This document shows positions 1 through 11,762 of a DNA stretch of 64,000 nucleotides, piece by piece; within the stretch, counting starts at the first letter, position 1; each line of letters begins with the position of its first letter. The stretch spans positions 806,001 to 870,000 of the forward strand of contig WBMQ01000004.1 in NCBI GenBank assembly GCA_016630905.1. Reading direction: 5' to 3'. A model generated the notes under the pieces. The model had not been told where the DNA came from, searched no databases, and saw only the letters and a list, made by a program, of their open reading frames with translations. The translations under genes were made by a program, and so were the position numbers. Source of the stretch: Capillidium heterosporum (lineage: Eukaryota; Entomophthoromycota; Entomophthoromycetes; Entomophthorales; Capillidiaceae).

Positions 1-1589
1 GCACTTTTCGTTTTCTTGGCCTTTTAACTTTTTCAGCTACCCTTCCTTCATTGGGTAAGATTCAAAGCAATAATTCCCATAAACCAACTGCCAATAAAAA
101 TTGAAAGTGGGCTCATCTACTTTCAGTTTTATAAGTTCAAGAAATCGTCTGAGACCTTCGCTTACAGCATTGTAGTGGACTGTGTTAATTACCTTTATTT
201 TTTACCACCCTCTCTCGGCGTTTTTCGATATTGGATTCTAACCAGATTAAGCCGGGATCCCCATTGTCCTCATCTTCCCGTAACCAACCGGGGTTATGTA
301 GGGGTAGGCTCGAAGCAATTCGGGCCTTTAAATCTGACTACTGTGTTAGCACATTTATATTAGAAAAGTATATATAATTGCAAAATAGATGGTAGGTTAC
401 ATTCCAAGATGGCCACTCGTATACCAAGTGTTATTCTATTCATATAGTATCAAAGATGCCTTACTGTAAGGATATAGTTAACCAGCAAAATTAGATTACC
501 CACCCATTGGTGTATATTTCAAATTAAGGTTGATGTCACACCTATATAGGATAGTTAAAATGTCTATTAAAATTATTGTACCATTAAAATCTGTAACTAT
601 ATAGCTTAGCCAGCGATATATAGAGTGGTTAACTCCTATAATTAGTAAACGGGAGTAAGCCGAAACTTCCAAATTAAAAGAAAGAGTTGGTTAAAAGAAT
701 AAGCGGTACGAGTTTGGTGGGTAAAGGGTTGTTGAAGCTGAATAGGAATATCTAGAAGCATTAAAACTGTACACCGAAAATAAAATGCCAACCAAAAACT
801 TCAGAATAGATATCCAATATTGGAACGATTGGGGCCTGGGGTAAGCATTCTGATGAGAATCGAAGTGATCAGAAGCTAACCGATAAGAGATTCGAATCCA
901 AACAGATATAACAGTAAATTTCTTAATGGTGCAAATAGTAGTGTGGAGCTGATGGTGGGAATACTAGAAAGCTAAAATCGATTTTAATTAAACCCAGATA
1001 AATGAGGTATGATCGAAAAGGTAATAGATACAAGACGATCAGGTTCACCCAATAAGGAATGCGTATGTATATAGTGCAGAGAATATTCTTTTGGAAAATT
1101 GTGTTTTCAGCTTTAACTCAAAGCAATGTCAACTAACAGCAAACAGCTAACTTAACTCCCATCCAGTAACCTAGGATTTGAAGGTTGGACTCCAACAAGA
1201 GCCAATTGATTCCAACACTTGTATTTCACATCATTACCTTTTGAAATGTGCTGGCTCAAATATATTAAGATGCTTAACGGTATTATCACTCAAAGCTAAT
1301 AAGCCCTTCTATTCAATCCATTTTCCTTTCTGTAAATAGAATTATTCCATATGCTACCTAATAAAGATTTTCGTTTTATATTACATCTCAATTTTATTAT
1401 ACTATAAATAGAGCTATATACAATGCTTTTTTACAAGCTATTCAAAAGAAATTTTCATAGTAAATATAAGCCTAGTTGTATAAACGACAATAGCAAGTAA
1501 ATTTTTCTATAAAAATATTAAAGCTACCAAGTACAAACACCAGCCTAATCTATTTACTAATAGCCAACCACCAATTGATACCCATATAC
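1..1589. other. AT-rich spacer with one coding-like fragment
   Basis: No supported gene. A plus-strand stretch at about 192-377 stays open for 61 codons, has no ATG and is less AT-rich than its surroundings. It matches no family I recognise. The rest is AT-rich spacer with no RNA gene or clear repeat. Confidence 0.5.
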
Positions 1590-2832
1590 TTATGAAGGAA
1601 GATGAGTATTGGTACGTTTAACTTCCCTGTTGGAGACACGTGGTTTCTTAGCTTTAGCCTAAATGGAAGCAAATATATATGCAAGTTAAAAATTTCAACA
1701 CTAGGATGGTTCCTTACCTCGACAACCTTCTTTTCAAATCCATCCATAACTTTCAAGTTGGCTAAAAAGGTATAAATATACGGTAGTAGCAGCAAGATAC
1801 CTCGTTTCATATGGTTAAAGAGGTCGGTGTCCCCAGGGATTCGGATCTTCGACCAGATATCCTTAAATTCTTTCAATGAAGATATTAAAGCTGTTGTGAA
1901 ATGCAGGCTTACCTTGGTCGATTTCACAGGGCTTCAGGTAGTCATTGTAGTATAGGTACTTGGGCTGCTCCTCCTTACTGCGGATGACCAGAAGCTTATT
2001 TTCGGTTATAAGTTCCTAATAATAATAAAACATGGCATCGATATTAAACGTTAGAGGCTAAAAGAACTACAAGTACCTCAGCTAAGGGGGTGACATCTAT
2101 GTTGGAATCGGCCATATCTTTAAGGTCCAGCCCGACCGGAAGCTTGCCTTCTGACATAATATTCTTGTCGTATCTATTCTTAATGATACGCAGTAGGTCG
2201 GAAGAGTTTTTGACATTAAATACGGGCTAAACATAGGTAACTGTTTATAAAGTAGCGTTAAAGGTAATTACCCTGTACTCGAACATCTCCGACTTTGGTA
2301 GGTAGGTGATTTTGGGACTAACTTTTAAAGCATCTAGTAGGTCGTCGTAGATGTTGATATCGATACCGGTTTCGGTTAGAATATCCGATACGGACTTGGG
2401 CTTACGTTCAGCCTAACAACATGATGTTAAAAAGCCAAAAGCAGCAGTGAAGATAATAAGGTTTACCCTAAGGTGCTGGATAATTTTAAACAACAAAGAA
2501 GCGGTATTCAATTCATTCAACTTGACATCCTGTGGCTTGGTTTTAGCTACACATGGGTATCAATACAGAGGTACAGACTCTACAAACTTACCTGAGCTTA
2601 AGTAGGATTGGTTTTTGGTGGCATTGAACTCGGCCAAGGCCTGTTGCTCCTGGTCCATCATAGCAGCTTGTTGTCTAATACGTTCCTCCAAAGCATTGGC
2701 TCGTAAACCGAACTGATTGACACCGGTAGTGCTCCTTGCCGTTGGGGTTGAGGAGTGAATACGTGGCTTAGGATCAATCGTAAGGTTGGTGACCTTATTT
2801 TTAAACTTATTTAATTGTTCCTCTAAGGACAT
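1590..2832 (-). CDS. TFA2: Transcription initiation factor TFIIE beta subunit
   Basis: General RNA polymerase II factor. With TFIIE-alpha it recruits and controls TFIIH at the promoter. The ATG is at 2832 and the TAA at 1590-1592. Six introns join seven exons; the clearest is 1870-1912, which splices CEIDQ to EFKDIW in frame. The order of parts fits the family: a disordered N-terminus with a short helical stretch (LEERIRQQAAM), two winged-helix segments (around SVSDILTETGIDI and PVFNVKNSSDLLRIIKNRYD), the conserved YLYYND ... EFKDIW block, and a basic tail (KAKKPR ... KRTNTHLPS). I assigned it from the match to GTF2E2/Tfa2 in the second winged helix and the FND/EFxxLW region. Internal splice sites were read by eye. 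Confidence 0.88.
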
Positions 2833-3033
2833 TATTATTGTAAGTTAATGCTATTTTTAATTGAATAAATATTTTTGTAGTAAGGAAAAACTGTATAGGG
2901 ATGGGTAACTTGATTAGAAAAAACAAATAACAAAGAGGTCGGTAATAAAGTTGTTAATTAGAAGGTTGAGATGAGCTGAGTTTCTCTTTTTCGGATTCCA
3001 GTTTCCTTTATAAAACTAAAGAGCCTTGAAAAA

Positions 3034-3407
3034 CTAAAAAGGGTTCAAATTCTCACCGTCCAGTTGAAGCTTATCTTTCCAATTTGGCTGTTTCATTAGT
3101 TGATTTTGAAGTCTGGAAAACTGCATCATTTTACTTTGCATTGAGGCGAATGACTTGGCATCTGATTGGAAGTTTTGGGAAGCTAGAACTTGGTCTCTAG
3201 AAATTAATGGCACATATTTCAAGCCCAACTTTGTATAGATCTATAAAAAAGTTCTGAAATTATAATAGTTGAGTTTGAATGCAAATATTATCAATTATAA
3301 ATCGATCGTGGTAAGCAAACGTTAAAAGTATTTATATCGACAGTCTTCCCTTGCTCCAAGTGAAAGGTTGGCAAGATCACGTCGTTAAATGGATCACACT
3401 CGTACAT
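3034..3407 (-). CDS. Small protein of unknown function, two exons
   Basis: I do not recognise this protein. The C-terminal exon (about 3034-3239) follows a TATAG acceptor and encodes a hydrophilic, Met/Gln-rich helical stretch (FASMQSKMMQFSRLQNQL) ending in NLNPF. Upstream, an open segment beginning at an ATG at 3407 reads MYECDPFNDVILPTFHLEQ and looks coding. Joining the two across about 100 nt of AT-rich sequence is my inference. The donor is not clear, and further exons may lie upstream, since the open frame continues to an acceptor-like TTTAG near 3436. It lies between TFIIE-beta and a Ser-rich gene, all on the minus strand. Confidence 0.4.
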
Positions 3408-3949
3408 ATTTGAGCCACTATGTATGTAAGCATCCTAAATTTAACTAATCAACATATCTACATCTACACTACTATCTTTCAAGGGCCCAAGTCTCTAGCC
3501 ACTTCAAATTCCTATTGGAAAAATACAACCATGTGGTCTAAAACTTATCAAGATAAGGCTGATATCTAAAGAAATGTCCACTAGAACTTTATGATAATTG
3601 ACATCTAAAAATATAGGTGTAGAATTCGAGAAAAATTAACAAAAGACGTCGGTATGGTAGTTTTAGATATAGTTATCTATATTAAGTATACTTTTGTATA
3701 CTTAAAGAAATAAATACATGTTTTAATTGAAATGCCTCTAGAAACGTCAGCTTATTCTTTGAGAACATATAGATGTGAAGAATCTTCGTATCAGATAGGA
3801 TATAGTAATGCGCTTTTAAAAACAGAAATATTTGAGTTTTATATACTCAGTATAATAGAAAAACGAATACTAATATATAACTATTTAATTTTATACAATA
3901 AGTCAAAGTAGTTAGTATTCCAAAAAACCAAGCTAATTAATTACAAGCA
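3408..3949. other. AT-rich spacer
   Basis: No gene is supported. Short open stretches near 3480-3560 on the minus strand could be exon remains of the neighbouring small gene, but no consistent splice model works. Confidence 0.4.
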
Positions 3950-4744
3950 TTACAAAGATTCGATATCCATCATCTGTAGGAAGATTTTGTTTTTGTTACT
4001 TGGACAATCCTTACACAGCATACATATTTCTTCGTCCAAGCCTTTGCAACCTAAACCATCAGTATCCAACTGTTGCTTCTTGGAGCCGTTGAATAGGTTC
4101 GGTAATGATTTCTGCAAGGTTTTGGTAAACCAATTCTTCTCCACACTTTTCAATCGGGACTTCAAACTTTTTTCCCGTAACCTATCGGTAGTTATGTAGT
4201 TGGTGATGTTGTCTTTGAAGGTACTGGTATCGGACTGTCTTCGGAAGTTTAATCTTGGCCTTTCATTTACAAAGTTCGTGTTCAACGGCATGGTCCTCGA
4301 AGGTTCCGAGCACAGGGTGGATTGAGATAATGGCGAAAGTGATGATAACGGGGATGTCGACGAATACGGGTAAAGTGGGGATAAAGGTGGAGTACTAGAG
4401 TTTGAGGTAAATGTCTGGCTATAATCGGTACTGTATCCAGTAAGAGAGTCAGTATCATCCTTAACCTCGGTAAAGAAGGAGGTCATCCGGTACAGGACAT
4501 CGATAGGTGAGTTAGGCCTAGAAGTCGGTGGCGAGCTTAAAGGCGAATTTAAACTATTGCTTGTGGTGTTTGTGGTGTTTGTGGACTGATAAGCTGATAA
4601 AGATGTCTTTGAAGATCCAGTAGGATAGAATTGGCCGTTGACTTCGACTACCTCACTCGGCTTATTGGACATATTTGGAGAGATGAACACGTCCAGGCTG
4701 TTGCATCGTAACCTACTTTTCCTTGGCCTCACTTGGAACTCCAT
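3950..4744 (-). CDS. Intronless Ser/Thr/Pro-rich protein, family member A
   Basis: A single-exon protein of 264 residues, not recognised. The N-terminus is basic (RPRKSRLR). Residues about 45-150 are low-complexity Ser/Thr/Pro/Asn with many SP and TP dipeptides, such as SPLSSPPTSRPNSP, which suggests heavy phosphorylation. A basic helical region follows (RLREKSLKSRLKSVEKNWF), then LPNLF, a Cys pair region (ICMLCKDC), and the end IFLQMMDIESL. No signal peptide or membrane span is visible. The C-terminal block resembles the ends of the genes at 11763 and 54503, so I treat the three as one family. A TATA-like run sits about 40-50 bp before the ATG. Function is unknown; a regulatory phosphoprotein is only a guess. 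Confidence 0.75.
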   Translation of the reverse strand: MEFQVRPRKSRLRCNSLDVFISPNMSNKPSEVVEVNGQFYPTGSSKTSLSAYQSTNTTNTTSNSLNSPLSSPPTSRPNSPIDVLYRMTSFFTEVKDDTDSLTGYSTDYSQTFTSNSSTPPLSPLYPYSSTSPLSSLSPLSQSTLCSEPSRTMPLNTNFVNERPRLNFRRQSDTSTFKDNITNYITTDRLREKSLKSRLKSVEKNWFTKTLQKSLPNLFNGSKKQQLDTDGLGCKGLDEEICMLCKDCPSNKNKIFLQMMDIESL

Positions 4745-5563
4745 AACTTTATCTTTAAAACGTCGTCGTAAGCAGAGATGTTAATATATATATACTTTTT
4801 AAATGCACCTTTTATCTTGTAGGATCGAAATTTCAGGGGATGTAGGTTAAAAGAGTAGGTTAAAATTTTAGATCATAGGCTTTAGCTATCTAAATATTTA
4901 TTTCAGGCTTATGTACATAGCAATAACATAAACCTATTTATAAAAGGTGTTTAAGGATACTATATTTCCAGCATGTATATCAGTGGATGAAGGTTTTACA
5001 TCATAGGCCTACAGGTTTGTTGTTGCCACACTCAAACCTCCATATCGACTGCAATCTCGTTGCTGTCCGTTAAAAGGTAGATGCTGATTGCTTTGAATTA
5101 AAGTCGTTAATTGATAACATAAAATATACGGGTATGTATAAATCTGTATGTTTTCGTTATTTACTTCCTTGGGCAACTGCCTAGATTGAAATGAACGTGT
5201 CGGTGCTTTTTAGACTCATGAGTGTTCTAAAAAGTAGTTCGACCTCGGGAATTATAGCTAAAGTTCTTGAAGGTATAGTCTTGGATAATTAGTAAAGATG
5301 TAAGCAGAGAGCTAGACCCCAGAATTCTAAACTAGCCGCGTCCTAACTAAAACTTGAACTTATGCTATGATACAGTTGGCTTGGAAGGTTGGGGTTTGTC
5401 TGTCTTCATCTTTACTTAATGGTGGGAAATTAAAATTCACAAAAGTACTTTTCTTTGGATGTAGCTTTCGTCATATGACGAAAACCGATTAGGATCTTAT
5501 TTGAGCGTCATTCGCTTTATTCTAAAAATTTTGAAGCTTTTGACACTAACACTACAGCTTGCA
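4745..5563. promoter_or_regulatory. Divergent spacer with an 18-bp perfect palindrome
   Basis: This is the intergenic region between the Ser-rich gene (minus) and ELG1 (plus). A TATA-like tract lies at about 4783-4797 beside the Ser-rich gene. The perfect palindrome TTTCGTCATATGACGAAA is at 5466-5483, about 80 bp before the ELG1 ATG, and is a candidate binding site for a dimeric regulator. Nothing else is clear. Confidence 0.5.
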
Positions 5564-7690
5564 ATGGTGAACAACAAGAAGCTCAAGCGCAATGCCAATA
5601 CCAGAGCCTGCAGCTTAATCACCCAGTATTTTGAGCAAAAGTACATGGAGAAAGGGGCTGATTCAGCAGACTTCTCAAATGAAGTTGATCTTACTTTTAA
5701 TTCAGAAGCGCAGTTTCAAGATGAGCAACATGAGCTGGAGGAAGAGATTGTAGAGTTAGAAATTAAAGAGAAAGTCCCCAAACCAATCCACCCATTTTTT
5801 TTGAATAAAGTTGTAGATTCAGGTCAAATTTCAGGTATTTTTCATTAGTACTTTTTTAAAAATTATTGATAGTTGATGAACAATCTGAAGTCGATTTAGA
5901 CTTAGAGAACATAGCAATTGAAGAGCCAACCGAAATAGATCTAGATAATGAAGGAAAACGAGTCCACCCCTTCTTCCTCAACAGTTCTGAGAAGCGAAAA
6001 CTAAAAGTCATCGATGAAGAAGCGAAACTCACCGATTTTATAAGCCACAAGCAGGAATGGTTAAAGAAGTTTATGGAAGGCAAGAAGAGTAATCCCTTTT
6101 TCGACTCAAAGCGCAAAAGTGAAAATAAAGTTGATAGTCCAAAGGCCTCGTTTACAGGCAGGTCTATCCCCGCCCCACTACCAACCTCTGATTATTATAA
6201 CCGGCAAACTGAATCTATCCCTCAACCAAATTTAACGAATTTCAATTTGGTAAGGCCGGAATTAAGGGAAACAATGGATCGAGTGAAGTCTATTATAAAT
6301 GGTACAACTTTGAAAAACATGAAACTGGAACTTCAACCAAGCATAGTTGATAAAGCCAATGGTCAACTAAAGTCTGTTATGGATAGATCAATCCCGACCA
6401 ATAATGAAGTCCAGAAATGGATAGTTACCAATGAAAGCAGACTAGTTGAAGATTCTGGGGACTGGAGCCAGCTGTTTGGCCTACCTCATAGCGACGAGTT
6501 TGTTGCCAACGAGGTGGCAGTCGATAAAATACGCCTATGGTTGCAAAGCTACAAGGCCAACATCAAGCGCAAGGCGAAAGGTAAAGGTACGCGCAGCAAG
6601 AAACTTCCTGTTATGGTTTTGGTTGGACCCAGTGGCGTTGGTAAGACAAAATTGATCGACTCCTTGGCTGCCGAGCTGGGCTACAAGGTCATTGTTGCTG
6701 ACTGCTTGCAGCCACGGTCCGGTAAACAGCTGTATCGCACTTTCCTGCAAGTGGTTGCATCAACATCCATTATAAACCATGAGGACCAGGATACGGTATT
6801 AGTTGTTGAGGAAATCGACTTGACGTTCCTCCAAGATAAATCCCTGCTGAAGGGTGTTGAACTGCTAGCTAAATCGGCAAAACGGCCTATCATCCTGACC
6901 GCCAACAGTAATCTTTAAACCTTAAACTGTTTCTTATGTTTTAGGCCTGCCTGCAAAGCTGGACTTGGATGAGAAGTTTATTCAAGAGGTACTGTACCTG
7001 AATCGACCCGATGTAGATATGGCAGCCGATGTAGTTCAAGGCTGGGCTACTGAAATGGGCTACTATATACCACTGCCGTACTTTGATACCCTTATCACAA
7101 GCAATAAATGCGACCTGCGCCAAATTTTCAACCAACTTAACTTCGTCACTAAGTTGCCACCTCGCCTCCATCTTCCACTCAAAACTGATCGTAACACTAC
7201 TTTTGGGTTCGACTTGGATGAAATTCAAAGTAGGCAACCTAAGTTTGATGAACGAGCCTGGTTTGGACGTCGAGCCATCAAATTAGACCTTACCTTTAAG
7301 ACTATTGTTGATAAGGCCCTCGAGTTAGAACAGAAGGAGGGGTTCCCGACCAAAGGTATAAAAGCTATAGCTAGAGAACTAGCAATTAAATCCCAAACCG
7401 ACGCTTTTACGACCCATCGTGGACTCTGCACCAACGTAACTTTTTAAATATGGATAGGTAGGTTGACCTTAGTTTTTAAACTTTAGATCTATCTACCGGA
7501 ACTATGCCATGAGGTCGAATATTGTGATGTCGATGACGATGCTAATTTGTCAGTGCCAGAGCATACCTGTCCCAATCTGGTGTACTCTAACTTGCCAGAA
7601 GTACGACATCTACCGTTCCATTCCCCAATATCGACAGATGTGGAGAACTTCAGTGCTAGATTGAACTACCGGAAGTGGGCTGGACTTTAA
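5564..7690 (+). CDS. ELG1: Elg1/ATAD5-type RFC-like AAA+ ATPase (PCNA unloader)
   Basis: Large subunit of the Elg1-RFC-like complex, which removes PCNA from DNA after replication. There are four exons: 5564-5834, 5873-6907, 6945-7435 and 7487-7690, giving about 666 residues. The ATG at 5564 is the first in frame. The N-terminal part carries repeated HPFFLN (twice) and NPFF motifs in acidic surroundings. The ATPase core has Walker A GPSGVGKT, a Walker B-like stretch VLVVEEIDLTF and sensor-1-like ILTANS, followed by the RFC-type LRQIFNQLNF region. The Walker B acid pair is EE rather than DE, which is common in the Elg1 branch. The intron before SLPAKLDL falls just after the sensor-1 motif. Rad24 or Ctf18 are less likely, because the HPFF motifs and C-terminal layout fit Elg1 best. 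Confidence 0.85.
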
Positions 7691-8158
7691 TCTGGCTCAT
7701 TCGCTATATGAAGCTAATGGTAATCCATTTAGAGTACAAATATAAATTTTGGTGCTGAGTAAAATAAAGGTTTGTGTGTAATTGGTCATCATATTTTACA
7801 AAGTGTTTAGATTATACTTTATTGTATATATTAGATTTCGAGTTAATATTTCTTTAAAGTATTTGTAATGCCATTTAAATACGATATGTTGTTTATTACT
7901 GGCAGTTGGTAGGATTGTCTTCTGAAATACGGATACTTTGATAGCACTTACCATTTTCATTAATAATCACTTTGGCTCTATAATATGAACATTGAATATG
8001 TAAGCTTAGTGAATAGGTGTAGATAAGCATATAGCTTTCACTAGTATATAAGCTTCCTTTTCTTCAATATAGTTGGCTTGTATTCTTCCTAAACCATAAG
8101 TCCATTTCTTTGCTTGAGATTTATGTGCAATATACTTTCTCCATCATATTTTCCACCT

Positions 8159-8320
8159 TAGAAAGGCAAAACTCCATTGCTGGATTGGACTTATCAAATG
8201 GCTTTGAAGGACGGAGTTTTCAAATTTGAAAGGTTCACATCCAATTTGAAAACTCCTTATTTTGAAGTTTGCAGGATAAACTTTGACGAAGATCAACTCC
8301 ACAAATCCAATGCACTTTAG
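8159..8320 (+). pseudogene. Possible relic of an orotate phosphoribosyltransferase N-terminus
   Basis: After a CTTAG acceptor-like site, the plus strand is open for about 54 codons to a TAG near 8320. It reads WTYQMALKDGVFKFERFT, then KTPYFEV. This resembles the opening of fungal orotate phosphoribosyltransferase, where a stretch like LAIxxGVLKFGxFTLKSGRxSPYF is conserved. Nothing downstream continues the enzyme: the PRPP-binding and catalytic parts are absent. It is either a broken fragment or a chance likeness. Confidence 0.3.
8213..8256. repeat. Perfect 14-bp inverted repeat
   Basis: The arms GGAGTTTTCAAATT (8213-8226) and AATTTGAAAACTCC (8243-8256) are exact reverse complements with a 16-nt loop. 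They lie inside the relic described above. The hairpin could be a structural element or the result of a small inverted duplication. Confidence 0.7.
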
Positions 8321-8725
8321 TTTTCAACCAAGAATTTTTCTAGAGCTTCGAGATTAGCTAGGTTTGTAAGGTGGTAGAACCTTCTAGTTGTTTGAAGAAC
8401 CTTTCACTTGTATTGTGGAATAAGTTGGCGACAAACTGAGTTTCTTTTTCATTTTGCGGGCTTATTAATATAAAATTAGGTAATTTAATAACCAAGCTGT
8501 ACTTATTTGGACATATTCCTGAAAGAGCTGTTCTTGATAGGCTCAATTTGGTACCGCTAAAACTCCTATCTAGAAATCAGCTCTTGTGGAAGGTACCCGA
8601 AAATATTTGCTGGGTTACAACCCCTTTAAGAAGTGAAATAGGCAACTAAAGTTGAAAGGAAAACTTTGTCTTTGAAAAAAACCTTGGTTAATTCCTTTAG
8701 TCGCACTCAAGTTCAAGTAAAGAAA

Positions 8726-9987
8726 ATGGTCAAAGAAACTAAACTCTACGACATCCTGGACGTCCAACCTAACTGCTCCGAGTCGGAGTTGAAGAAAGCT
8801 TACCGCAAGCTGGCGCTGAAGTACCATCCCGACAAAAACCCTGAAGCCGGTGATAAGTTCAAGGAGATCTCTCATGCCTATGAAGTGCTCAGTGACTCTG
8901 AGAAGCGTGAGGTCTACGACCGCTACGGTGAGGAAGGTTTGAGCGGCGACGCCGGCGGTGTCAACGCCGAGGACCTCTTCAGTCAGCTGTTCGGAGGAGG
9001 CATGTTTGGCGGCGGTCGTCGCCAACCCAGTGGTCCAAGAAAGGGTAAGACCATCGCCCACCAGCTCAAGGTCAGCTTGGAGGAACTCTACAAAGGTAAG
9101 GTCAGCAAACTCGCTTTACAGAAACAGGTACTTTGTTCGGGCTGTGACGGCCGTGGTGGTAAGGAGGGTTCCGTACGTACCTGTTCCGGCTGTAACGGTC
9201 AAGGTATCAAGGTTATGTTGCGCCAGATGGGCCCTATGGTCACCCAGACCCAGACCACTTGTCCTGACTGCCGTGGTGAAGGTGAGGTTATCAAGGAGAA
9301 GGACCGCTGTACCAAGTGTAAGGGTCGCAAGGTTGCCAACGAGCGTAAGGTCCTCGAAGTCAACATCGACAAAGGTATGCGCGACCAGGAACAGATCCAC
9401 TTCAATGGCGAGGGTGATCAAGCCCCCGGCATGCTACCCGGTGATATTGTCATTGTAATTGAGGAGAAGCCACATGCTGTCTACACCCGTAAGGGTGACG
9501 ACCTTTTCGTCAACCAGAAGATCAACCTCAGCACCGCTTTGACTGGTGGTATCTTCCACCTCAAGACCTTGGACGACCGAACTCTCGAAGTCGTCATCAT
9601 CCCCGGTGAAGTCATTAAACCTGGTAAGTATTTTCAAAATCCCATCCAACATTTTCTAATTAACGTGTAGGTGAGGTTAAAGTCATTGAAAACGAAGGTA
9701 TGCCCAGCCACCGCCACCACGTCCCCGGCAACTTGTACGTCCGATTTGACGTTGAGTTCCCCGAAGGTAACTGGTGCAACCCTGCCGCCTTATTGGAGTT
9801 GGAGAAGCTGTTACCCCCCAAGAACAACCCCACTCACAACCCCGACGCCGAGGAGCACACCCTCTCCAACGTCGACCCTACACAGAAGACTCGTAGTGAA
9901 GGTAGAACGACTGAACAGGACAGCGACTACGAACAGGGCCACCACGGCGGTCACGGCGGTCCTGGAGTCCAATGTGCCCAGCAGTAG
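8726..9987 (+). CDS. YDJ1: Type I Hsp40 (DnaJ) chaperone, farnesylated Ydj1 type
   Basis: Cytosolic co-chaperone that stimulates Hsp70 ATPase and hands over unfolded substrates. Exons are 8726-9623 and 9671-9987 (404 residues). I chose the ATG at 8726 because the J domain begins at once. The J domain spans about residues 5-67 with HPD at 34-36. A Gly-rich FGGGMFGGG linker follows, then four zinc-binding modules: [24 protein letters not shown] and CTKCKGRK. The C-terminal substrate-binding domain comes next. The protein ends in CAQQ, a CAAX box like that of Ydj1, predicting farnesylation and ER or membrane association. The exons are strongly GC-richer than the flanks, as expected of a highly expressed gene. 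The intron has GTAAG ... TAG ends. Confidence 0.96.
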
Positions 9988-11762
9988 AGTTTTGCAGTTC
10001 CTTATCTACCTTTTCTGAAAATTAGACTTCAACCCGATGTTGAGACAAGTAGGTTCCATTCGATCTAACCCTTCTACTTTCCTTTTATTTACATAAATTT
10101 AATGCAAAGTTATAGTTTTTACTGGCTTGTAAATTTAGTTATATTTAGATAAATCAATGATAATCAAGGTTTTCGTTAGGTGAGTATGTTTGCGAGCTAC
10201 AGATTCATTAAATAATCTATTTTCAAGTTAATACTATGTGTAGCTTCAATCTTCATTGATAAAGAGCTACATCTGTACTTATCAAACTTCAGTTTCGCTA
10301 TTTAGTTAAATGGTTGCATATCTCAAACTTGCTCTATATAGCTTTTAGATTGTTGATTTACGGAATCTAAACCCTACTTTGGACTGTAGTGGTCACAAAT
10401 ACTCTACTGGTTACAAGCCTATACTTATACACACCAAGCCATACCTATGAAGCTATTAAAGCTTTGTTTGTATGAACTAGTTTGTGGCATTCGATCCAAT
10501 TTACTAGGAGCTTTTATTTTTAAAGTTTAGAATTCAAATGCCTGGTAAATTGTAACAAATATATTAGAGCTTTCCTTTGCAAAAAAGTCTTAGACATGGA
10601 CCCGCAAACCAGAAGCACCTTCCTATTGGAATGGTGTAAATGTGCTTGGATAGGGAGAACTAGTAGTGACCTGCATGCAACTGTGGATTCATTAATGTGA
10701 CTCTGACCCCTTATTCGGAATGGTCTTTCGAACATCACCAGTATCGAGGCATTGGGTTGTAGACAATAGTTATTAGGTTTTAACTTAGTATAGCAATGAA
10801 AATTTTCTTTAAATAATGCCAATCAATTTTGGCACATACAGCATCCACATTTCGATATCTAGTTAGTTTATCAAGCATTTGAAAGTAGAGTACCTAATTG
10901 ATATGCTGTAAGCCATAACAGAATAAAAAGCCAATTGAGATAGGATGGTCAAACTTCAGCCCCTGCATCTCTTCATTTAATTCGGTTTTCTGAGCTACTT
11001 TCATAGTTATATATCAGAAATCAGTTTATACAATCCAACTTAAATGAAAATCTACCATACATTTTAACATCCTATAAAGTTCTCTCTAGTATGATCTAGC
11101 CACCATACACCTGCAATTGTCATCTAGCACCCCTTGTTAGTACTTTCTATACTGACACAAGGGTTTATTATTGTTGCTTATCTAAAGATTTTGCCCAGAT
11201 TTCAAAACTTACATAAACAGCTTTTCAAAATTCTGTTTCAAATTAGTGTAGATATTCAGCAAGGAACTTGTATTAGTTCTTGGTTATACCTTTGAAACAG
11301 CACCTCAGTTTCAACAAGAAGCTTGTTGGCTTTTATTTTCGTATCTAAACCATATTTTGATATTCCTTAAATCATGTGGCTTATATAAGGTAGAAGTGGG
11401 TGGAAGGTATCAAATGCTTAGGTAAAGTTGATGCTTTATAGCTAAATTTGCAAGACTAGAATGAAGCTGGGGAAGATCGGCATGTTGCAACAACATAGTT
11501 CACTTGAAAATTATATAAAAATATACAAAAAAAGAAAATTATATAGAAGGTTGGAATCGAGTTGAACATTTATTAATTGAGCAAGCTTAACAGGTAGACT
11601 TAACCGGCTTCTTATGAAGGATAGATAATGGCGGAGATTGTTGGGTGTATTGTTATAGTGGTGAGAGATTGGGGATTTGAGATGGGTGGAGTAACAGTTA
11701 TTTTTCAAAACAACAAAATGAGAACTAATTAAGAGTAGGAGACGAAATAAATAGGGTTGGGT
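9988..11762. other. AT-rich spacer
   Basis: No supported gene. A 100-codon minus-strand frame at 10520-10822 has no recognisable family, no splice partner and a composition like the spacer, so I do not call it. Confidence 0.5.

Larger units (their letters stand above)
7691..8725. other. Spacer with gene-relic sequence and a hairpin
   Basis: The gap between ELG1 and the DnaJ gene. Positions about 8159-8320 hold the relic and hairpin listed separately. A minus-strand open stretch at 8358-8546 codes for 62 residues without a recognisable family. Around 8377-8403 there are GAA and TTC units spaced like an imperfect heat-shock element, upstream of the chaperone gene; this reading is weak. Confidence 0.45.

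Noticed and set aside
841-900. Possible tRNA-like TTCGAATCC near 890
   Set aside because: Flanking bases do not form the T-arm or acceptor stem; no cloverleaf can be drawn.
8377-8403. Heat-shock-like GAA/TTC units upstream of the DnaJ gene
   Set aside because: Only two units pair correctly and the site is over 300 bp from the ATG; too weak to call.
8358-8546. 62-codon minus-strand frame near the DnaJ gene
   Set aside because: Reads smoothly but lacks a start context, partner exons or a known family; kept only as spacer content.
8958-9458. 166-codon alternate frame within the DnaJ gene
   Set aside because: Arg/Val-rich shadow of the DnaJ exon with no conserved motif.
10520-10822. 100-codon minus-strand frame in a spacer
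   Set aside because: No family, no splice partner, no promoter-like context; likely chance.
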